From positions 24,167 to 59,230 of the forward strand of contig JAGROX010000026.1 in the NCBI GenBank assembly GCA_020440025.1: DNA of 35,064 bases. Direction: 5' to 3'. The notes under the pieces were generated by a model. It did no database searches, was not told the origin of the DNA, and saw only the letters and a program-made list of their open reading frames with translations. The DNA is from Verrucomicrobiia bacterium (GTDB taxonomy: Bacteria > Verrucomicrobiota > Verrucomicrobiia > Verrucomicrobiales > DEV007). Of this stretch, positions 30,236-35,064 are shown one piece after another. The position numbers were made by a program, and so were the translations under genes. Within the stretch, counting starts at the first letter, position 1. Every line of letters starts with the position of its first letter.

Positions 30236-31779
30236 TGAAATTCCTATTCTCATTCACTTGCCTGATTCTTTCGGGTTCAGGTATCGCAGCCTCCGCCGAG
30301 CGCCCTAACATCATTTATATCCTCGCTGATGACATGGGGATCGGAGATGTCAGTTGTTACAACGAGAACGCCAAGCTCTCGACGACGCACATCGATCGAT
30401 TGGCGGCGGAGGGGATGCGGTTCACGGATGCCCACACGCCGTCGGCGGTTTGTTCGCCGACGCGATACGGGATTCTGACCGGTCGCTATTGCTGGCGGAC
30501 GCGCTTGAAATATCGAGTGCTGGACGGCTTTGATCCGCCACTGATTGAACAGGGTCAGGTCACGGTTCCAACCCTGTTAAGTGGGGCCGGATACGACACG
30601 CATTGCGTCGGGAAATGGCATCTCGGAATGACGTGGACGGATCGCGAGGGCAATCCGATGCCAGCGGTTCCCCTGGAGCGTAAGGGGCCGCCTCGGGCGG
30701 GGGAGGAAGTGGATTTTTCAAAGCCGGTGATCGGCGGACCGACAGCGGTGGGCTTTGATACTTACTTTGGGATTTCGGCGTCGCTGAACATGTCGCCGTT
30801 TTGCTACTTGGTGAATGATCGCCCTTATCGATTGCCAGTGTTGCCGCAGGAGAAGATGCAGACCGAATTCATTTCGGTCGACAAAGGGGTGCGTTCGCCG
30901 GATTTCACGATCTTCGGGGTGTTGCCTCGACTCGCCGGGGAGGCGGTGGCAGTGATCGAACGACAGGCGACCGAGCGACCGGACACGCCCTTCTTTCTTT
31001 ACGCGCCGCTGACGTCGCCGCATTTGCCGGTGGTGCCAAACGAGGAGTTTCGCGGTCACAGCGATGCGGGGGAATACGGGGATTTTGTCGAGGAAACCGA
31101 TGCCTTTGTCGGCGCGGTGCTGGAGACGCTGGAACGGACGGGGATCGCGGACAATACATTGGTCATTTTCACCGCCGACAACGGCAGCCTATATCACTGG
31201 TGGGAGGCGCAGGAGGCGGACGACGTGAAACATTACCAAGTGCGAAATCGCGGGCTTTCGATGAAAGAACTCGGGCATCAGGGGAACCGTCATCTCCGCG
31301 GCACCAAGGCAGACATCTGGGAGGGCGGTCACCGGGTTCCCTTTGTGGTTCGTTGGCCCGGGAAGACTCCGGCGGGCACCGTGAATGATCAATTGATCGA
31401 GTTGACGGATTTGCTGGCAACCTGTGCGGCGATCGTGGGCACGGAACTTCCTGAGGGGGCGGGGGAAGATTCGCGGAACGTGCTGCCCGCTTTTCTGAGC
31501 GTATCGCAGGACAAGCCGTTGCGGGATTTCTCAGTTCATCATTCGCTTTGGGGTGTGTTCGCGATTCGGCAGGGACCGTGGAAAATGATTCCGCATCGCG
31601 GCTCGGGCGGTTTCACGTCTCCGAGGGACATTGATCCGGCGAAGGAGGGCGGGCCTCCGGGGCAGTTGTATCATTTGAACGACGACCCGTCGGAAACTCG
31701 GAACGTGTGGGATGAACATCCAGAGGTGGTGGCACGGCTGAGCGCACTGCTCGAAAAGGTGAAGGGAGACGAGGCCTGA
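30232..31779 (+). CDS. Secreted arylsulfatase (third of three)
   Basis: A 515-residue sulfatase with signal peptide (MMKFLFSFTCLILSGSGIAA). Metal Asp33-Asp34 occur in 'IIYILADDMGIGDVSCYNEN', the formylglycine cysteine is Cys74 in CSPTR (74-78), the 'HCVGKWHLGM' block holds the conserved Lys-His pair near residues 128-132, and 'IFTADNGSLYHWWEAQE' supplies the second metal pair. A 'GHQGNRHLRGTKADIWEGGH' segment is normal for S1 arylsulfatases. It starts inside the stop codon of the GH-like gene. A copy of the 30-nt palindrome (30549-30578) is embedded in the frame, encoding 'EQGQVTVPTLL' where relatives have sequences like 'TVASLL', so it does not break the fold. Confidence 0.95.
   Translation: MMKFLFSFTCLILSGSGIAASAERPNIIYILADDMGIGDVSCYNENAKLSTTHIDRLAAEGMRFTDAHTPSAVCSPTRYGILTGRYCWRTRLKYRVLDGFDPPLIEQGQVTVPTLLSGAGYDTHCVGKWHLGMTWTDREGNPMPAVPLERKGPPRAGEEVDFSKPVIGGPTAVGFDTYFGISASLNMSPFCYLVNDRPYRLPVLPQEKMQTEFISVDKGVRSPDFTIFGVLPRLAGEAVAVIERQATERPDTPFFLYAPLTSPHLPVVPNEEFRGHSDAGEYGDFVEETDAFVGAVLETLERTGIADNTLVIFTADNGSLYHWWEAQEADDVKHYQVRNRGLSMKELGHQGNRHLRGTKADIWEGGHRVPFVVRWPGKTPAGTVNDQLIELTDLLATCAAIVGTELPEGAGEDSRNVLPAFLSVSQDKPLRDFSVHHSLWGVFAIRQGPWKMIPHRGSGGFTSPRDIDPAKEGGPPGQLYHLNDDPSETRNVWDEHPEVVARLSALLEKVKGDEA
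30549..30578 (+). repeat. 30-nt palindromic element, copy E, inside the sulfatase gene
   Basis: ACAGGGT, a 14-base spacer, AACCCTGTT, with arms identical to copies A and C. The reading frame through it is in the same phase as the open frame through copy A. Either an element became exapted as coding sequence, or the coding constraint produced a strong coincidence. Confidence 0.6.
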
Positions 31780-31786
31780 TACTCGC

Positions 31787-32233
31787 TCAGCAGGTGCCCG
31801 GCTCCGAAAGGCAGAGCACACGGACATCGAACAGGAGTGCCAGAGCTTTGGGGGTGTCGTCGGGGATCTCGATGTAGCCCTCCTGCTCGGGGTATTTTGA
31901 TCGAAGAAAATCGCGTGAAGCGATGGGCAGATCATTCAGATCCGCTACGCGCATGCCCCAATCTTCGAAAGACCGTTGGGAGATGGATTCGTAGCTGATA
32001 AGGGTGACGTCCTGGTGGCGTTTATCCTGAATGATATTGCGATAGAGCTGATTGACCGGTTCGGATTCGCCCTCGAGGACCTGAAGAAATGTTTCGCCAG
32101 ACAGCACCAGCAGCCCGGTGATCCCGTTCTCGCGATTTCGGCGTTCGCTGTTGATCGCCAATTTCTGCAGCACCTCATTGGAGAGGATGTCCCACGAAGT
32201 TTGGCTCTTGTAGACGAGGCGGCAGAGTGGCAT
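31787..32233 (-). CDS. BLUF-domain blue-light photoreceptor
   Basis: A 148-residue stand-alone flavin photoreceptor. The residues of the photocycle are all present with the spacing seen in AppA: Tyr8 ('RLVYKSQTS'), Asn33 ('RRNRENGITGLLV'), Gln51 ('FLQVLEGE'), Trp92 and Met94 ('FEDWGM'); the spacings 25, 18, 41 and 2 compare with 24, 18, 41 and 2. FAD should therefore be bound and light-active. The last 45 residues form a short C-terminal helical cap with no output domain, so it signals by protein interaction. No EAL, GGDEF or MerR-type gene is next to it. It converges on the sulfatase, 7 bases from its stop, and diverges from nothing: the release-factor-like gene is on the same strand upstream, 71 bases away. 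Confidence 0.95.
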   Translation of the reverse strand: MPLCRLVYKSQTSWDILSNEVLQKLAINSERRNRENGITGLLVLSGETFLQVLEGESEPVNQLYRNIIQDKRHQDVTLISYESISQRSFEDWGMRVADLNDLPIASRDFLRSKYPEQEGYIEIPDDTPKALALLFDVRVLCLSEPGTC

Positions 32234-32304
32234 TTCGAGCGAAGATTAGCGATTGGACTCTGAACTTGCAAGTCGTCTGCGATATCGACCGTTGATGAGG
32301 CTGG

Positions 32305-32709
32305 TCAATCGTCGCCACGGACGCGGCCGCGCTTTTTCTTCTTTTCCGAATGCTGGCGTTTGTCTTTCAGCATGATCGCTTTTTGGTTGGCCGAGCGCTT
32401 GCGTTTCTGAAATCGTTTCTTGGCCCGCTGCCGATCCTGCTCCGCCTTCTTTGCCATCCGGGCGGTCTCGATCCGGTCACATAGGCGGACTCTGGCCTGA
32501 TGTCTGTTGGCCGATTGCGAACGACCCTCCTGACACTGGATCTCGATGCCACTTGGTCGATGGAATAGGGAGACGCAGGATGAGGTCTTGTTGATCTTCT
32601 GGCCGCCCGGACCGGAGCCAGCGATAAAACGTTCATCGAGATCTTCTTCGCGAATCCCGAGTCTTTCCATGCGGTCGGCGAGGGCGGTCTCTTGGGAGGA
32701 ACGGCTCAT
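32305..32709 (-). CDS. GGQ-containing ribosome-rescue factor, ArfB-like
   Basis: A 134-residue protein with the peptidyl-tRNA hydrolysis motif Gly35-Gly36-Gln37 in '[17 protein letters not shown]', followed by the rest of release-factor domain 3 ('[18 protein letters not shown]'). The codon-recognition domains of RF1 and RF2 are missing. The last 50 residues are extremely Lys/Arg/Gln-rich ('[20 protein letters not shown]'), like the basic tail that ArfB/YaeJ inserts into the empty mRNA channel. It should free ribosomes stalled on non-stop mRNA. The match is closest to the short 'peptide chain release factor-like' group rather than classical ArfB, because of its acidic N-terminal helix. Confidence 0.92.
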   Translation of the reverse strand: MSRSSQETALADRMERLGIREEDLDERFIAGSGPGGQKINKTSSCVSLFHRPSGIEIQCQEGRSQSANRHQARVRLCDRIETARMAKKAEQDRQRAKKRFQKRKRSANQKAIMLKDKRQHSEKKKKRGRVRGDD

Positions 32710-32914
32710 GAGCGAATACGGGTCAGGAGGGGTAGGTTCTTGAGAGGGTGGAAAAAGATACTGAACAAAAAGGGGGCAATCTCATCTAAGACGTTCCGGC
32801 AATGCTTCGTATAGAGAGGATAAGCGGAGAAATGAGAGTTCCCAGACGCAAATCTGAGAATCTAACAAAGGTCAAATAATTGTCGTTTCAGTGGACCTAT
32901 GGCCGCAAGTAGGC

Positions 32915-32933
32915 TAAAATTTTGAAAATTTTA
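32915..32933. promoter_or_regulatory. Perfect 9-bp AT palindrome upstream of the SH3-like gene
   Basis: TAAAATTTT, one G, then AAAATTTTA: a perfect inverted repeat 15 bases before the ATG at 32949. The gap from 32710 to 32948 holds no gene. The site could be an operator, a bent AT element or part of the promoter; the rest of the gap shows nothing I can name. Confidence 0.5.
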
Positions 32934-32948
32934 CCAAAATAGAATCGC

Positions 32949-34745
32949 ATGGTTGCAAAAATATTACGGAATCGCATCCGAAACATCGGTTGGGGAGCAC
33001 GGGGAAGTGAATCGAAGGCGGCGCGTCTTTTCATGGCTTTCCTGCTGGTTCCGATTTTGGGCTGGTTCGGTGTCGACCTGCAGGCGCAGGAGTCCAGTCA
33101 GAGTCCGGCGGCCGCGTCGGGAATGACGACTGGATTGCCCGGCGTATCCCAGCAACGTCAGGCAGAACTGATGCACATCAGGGCGCGGGCTCAGGCAGCG
33201 AAGCCAGAAGCCGAGCGCGCGGCGATGGAGCGGTCAGCGGAGGACGCCTTGGCGAGGAGTTCCGATCAGCAGATTCTCGATGATGCCCGTGAAACGAAGC
33301 GCCTGAAGGAAGAAGCTTCGCGCCAGATTCAGTATCAGAAGGCCGCCAACGCTTATCAGGGGGTCAGTGCCAGTGAGTTGAACAGTTGGGCGGATGAGAC
33401 GGGAAGGGTAAAAGTGGAGCGAGGTGTACCTCCGGAAGTATTGGCCGCACTGCCGCCCGAATTGGAGGATTCTGAAGAGGCCCAAGAAGAAAAGACCGGC
33501 TTCAGTCCTTTTAAGATGCCCAAGAAAGCGGCCCAAGGTGCCGCGCGTGCCGCCGGTGGGGCAGCGGGCGCTGCCATGGGAGCTGCCAAGAAAGGGTTGT
33601 CCTGGATTCCGGGAGTGGGAAAGGATGACGAGGAGACGGGAATCACCGCCAAGCCGCGAAATCAAGAGGCCGCTCCGTCTTACAGCGCTGCGGATGAGGT
33701 AGAATCGGGGGGCGGAATGTTCAGCCGGTTGAGGAATCGAGGTGGCGATGCCGCCGAACCTGCGGCCACTCAACAGGCAGCTCAGACCTATGAGCCCGAA
33801 GAGGAGAAAAAAGGTTTCTTCCGAGGAGTCGCCTCCAGCATTCCGTTTGTCGGTCGCAATGACGCGGATGGAGCAGCGATCTCTGACAGCGGTTATGTCC
33901 CGGACAGCAGTGGAAGTGGTCCGGCTTTTGTGGGGCCGTCAGGTTCAGTGCCAGCGCCGGCAATGGCTCCGGTTGCGAGCAGTGGAGAGTTCGACAGCGG
34001 GTCAACCTCGGTTGGCGCCAGCAGTGCCATGCCCTCCACCGACAGTGACAATGGAGGAGGTGGTTTCTTCAAGAATATCATCGGGCGTGGATCGAAGGAC
34101 AAGAGCGACGGACTCGCCAGTGGCTCCGGAAACATCGACGCCAGTCTTTTCCCGCAAGAAGGCGACCCGGATGAGATGATGGCCGATACCTCATCGGGTC
34201 GGAAAAGGTTCTTCAAGATGCCAAAGTTGGAAATTCCAGAATTGGCTCTGCCCAGTTCACAGGAGTCACCGGCTCCGGATACCCCGATGCCCAAGAAGGA
34301 TCGTAGTCCTGTGCATTCGGGAGGGTCAGCGTTGTATGTCGTTCAAACCAACGGGGCTCAGTTCATGCGATTCGCGGGCGGGCCGCTCGGTTCAGAGGCC
34401 CAAACCCTCAGCGCTGGCACTCAAGTGAAAATGACCAAGGTGGGCGACGAATGGAGTTCCGTTCAGCTGTCGAACGGCTCGACGGGCATCGTTCGCAACA
34501 AGGATTTGAAGCCTTCCTCAGGCAGTGATGGCGGCGCGAATTTCGCCACTCAGATGCCCGCCACGGGTGGCCTAGCCACGTCTTCCACGTCGGGAAGCGC
34601 CCGAATCACCTCTCCGGTTTCCGCAACCGGTGCTGGCATCAGCGATGTTCCCGGTCCTCCGGTCAGCTTGCCCACATCCACCCTGACGGGTGGTGGTCTT
34701 CTGCCCAGCCCCAACACCAGCGCGTCTCAGACGGCGGTTGAGTAG
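32949..34745 (+). CDS. Low-complexity envelope protein with SH3-like domain
   Basis: A 598-residue protein I cannot place in a named family. An arginine-rich N-terminus leads to one hydrophobic helix ('LFMAFLLVPILGWFGVDLQA', about 27-47), a signal peptide or membrane anchor. The next 100 residues are Ala/Glu/Arg-rich helix, then about 300 residues of Gly/Ser/Ala/Asp low complexity holding short repeated motifs: 'SWIPGVGKDD' and 'SSIPFVGRND'; 'FSPFKMPK' and 'KRFFKMPK'; 'KGFFRGVASS' and 'GGFFKNIIGR'. A bacterial SH3-like domain occupies about 460-524 ('ALYVVQTNGAQFMRFAGG', 'WSSVQLSNGSTGIVRNKDLK'), suggesting peptidoglycan binding. The end is Ser/Thr/Gly-rich. The gene precedes the putative delta-subunit gene by 161 bases. 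Confidence 0.85.
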   Translation: MVAKILRNRIRNIGWGARGSESKAARLFMAFLLVPILGWFGVDLQAQESSQSPAAASGMTTGLPGVSQQRQAELMHIRARAQAAKPEAERAAMERSAEDALARSSDQQILDDARETKRLKEEASRQIQYQKAANAYQGVSASELNSWADETGRVKVERGVPPEVLAALPPELEDSEEAQEEKTGFSPFKMPKKAAQGAARAAGGAAGAAMGAAKKGLSWIPGVGKDDEETGITAKPRNQEAAPSYSAADEVESGGGMFSRLRNRGGDAAEPAATQQAAQTYEPEEEKKGFFRGVASSIPFVGRNDADGAAISDSGYVPDSSGSGPAFVGPSGSVPAPAMAPVASSGEFDSGSTSVGASSAMPSTDSDNGGGGFFKNIIGRGSKDKSDGLASGSGNIDASLFPQEGDPDEMMADTSSGRKRFFKMPKLEIPELALPSSQESPAPDTPMPKKDRSPVHSGGSALYVVQTNGAQFMRFAGGPLGSEAQTLSAGTQVKMTKVGDEWSSVQLSNGSTGIVRNKDLKPSSGSDGGANFATQMPATGGLATSSTSGSARITSPVSATGAGISDVPGPPVSLPTSTLTGGGLLPSPNTSASQTAVE

Positions 34746-34784
34746 GGGAAGGGAACCGAGGAGAGGAGAAGAATCGAACCGAAC

Positions 34785-34802
34785 TCGGGGCTGAAACCCC
34801 GA
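34785..34802 (+). terminator. Candidate terminator hairpin
   Basis: TCGGGG and CCCCGA form a 6-bp stem with loop CTGAAA, 39 bases after the SH3-like gene stop. The run after it is only ATTTGGG, so an intrinsic terminator is weak at best. Confidence 0.35.
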
Positions 34803-34906
34803 TTTGGGTGATCGATTTCTTTGCAACTGGGGAGAAGTCTCTATAGGGTGGGCTGCGGCGCCACGGCGTCTTCACCTATTGAGTTTCGCGTTTCTTTTTC
34901 CTCCGC

Positions 34907-35064
34907 ATGCCATCCGTCAGCAGTCAGCAAAACATCTACGCGGTACTCGGGACCGATGAAGGCAGGGTGAAGGAGGTGGCAATGGGGTTGGCGAAAAAGC
35001 TGGCTCCGCCGGATGACGAATTCGGCCTGGAGACGATCAGCGGTCAGGCCGACAATTCGGATCA
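34907..35064 (+). CDS. holA: Putative DNA polymerase III delta subunit, 5' end only
   Basis: The frame from ATG 34907 stays open to the window end (52 codons). It reads 'MPSVSSQQNIYAVLGTDEGR' then 'VKEVAMGLAKKLAPPDDEFG' and continues acidic. The start 'NIYAVLGTDEGRVKE' resembles the nucleotide-domain start of clamp-loader delta (HolA: '..YLLxGxDxxLxxE'), where a Rossmann-like strand precedes a helix. A delta subunit would open the beta clamp at the replication fork. The call rests on a short stretch and is tentative; another P-loop-like protein is possible. Confidence 0.55.
   Translation, partial: MPSVSSQQNIYAVLGTDEGRVKEVAMGLAKKLAPPDDEFGLETISGQADNSD

Overview
The window looks like chromosome of a Verrucomicrobiota bacterium (Verrucomicrobiae), probably aquatic and a degrader of sulfated polysaccharide. 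The basis is gene content: a PVC-type beta-propeller/CxxCH heme protein, secreted formylglycine sulfatases, several Gfo/Idh/MocA oxidoreductases (one Tat-exported), an ECF sigma factor divergent from a membrane Ser/Thr kinase, a BamB/PQQ-like propeller protein and a holA-like 5' end. The assignment comes from family recognition, not from a database search.

Layout. 1-5.5 kb: a TolC-family lipoprotein (cut by the window start), an unrecognised secreted protein, a GMC dehydrogenase with its Tat-targeted small subunit, and an ECF sigma factor. 5.5-8.4 kb: a large Ser/Thr kinase with an exported RCC1-like region. 8.5-18.1 kb: an unrecognised secreted protein, the PVC cytochrome/HEAT protein, a small DUF1080-like protein, a Tat Gfo/Idh oxidoreductase, a ceramidase-like hydrolase and a sulfatase; the last three share the minus strand. 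18.3-22 kb: a second sulfatase, and an FAD oxidoreductase with C-terminal EF-hands. 21.9-23.4 kb: a repeat-rich island with a REP-associated tyrosine transposase (RAYT) between REP pairs, a 30-nt palindromic element and an unusual twelve-unit 21-nt/heptad repeat ORF. 23.4-31.8 kb: two more Gfo/Idh oxidoreductases, a nucleotidyltransferase with a small overlapping ORF, a BNR/sialidase-like protein, a PQQ-like propeller protein, and a coupled GH32/43-like protein plus sulfatase pair. 31.8-35 kb: a BLUF photoreceptor, a GGQ ribosome-rescue factor, a low-complexity SH3-like envelope protein, and the start of a DNA polymerase III delta-like gene.

How the genes fit together: three sulfatases, sialidase/GH-like propellers, sugar oxidoreductases and a ceramidase-like hydrolase suggest extracytoplasmic stripping of sulfate and sugars from glycans or glycolipids. 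The GMC and CxxCH proteins would add oxidation and electron transfer. No formylglycine-generating enzyme, SusC/D-like transporter or dedicated regulator is visible, so maturation and uptake must be encoded elsewhere.

Most notable signal: a 30-nt palindromic element (ACAGGGT, 14-nt spacer, AACCCTGTT) occurs five times with the same spacer length, plus once with one arm inverted. Several copies lie 17-34 nt upstream of start codons; one is inside a sulfatase reading frame. The second is the 21-nt repeat array at 23071-23322, whose wobble-position variation suggests a heptad-repeat protein although iteron-like DNA is also possible.
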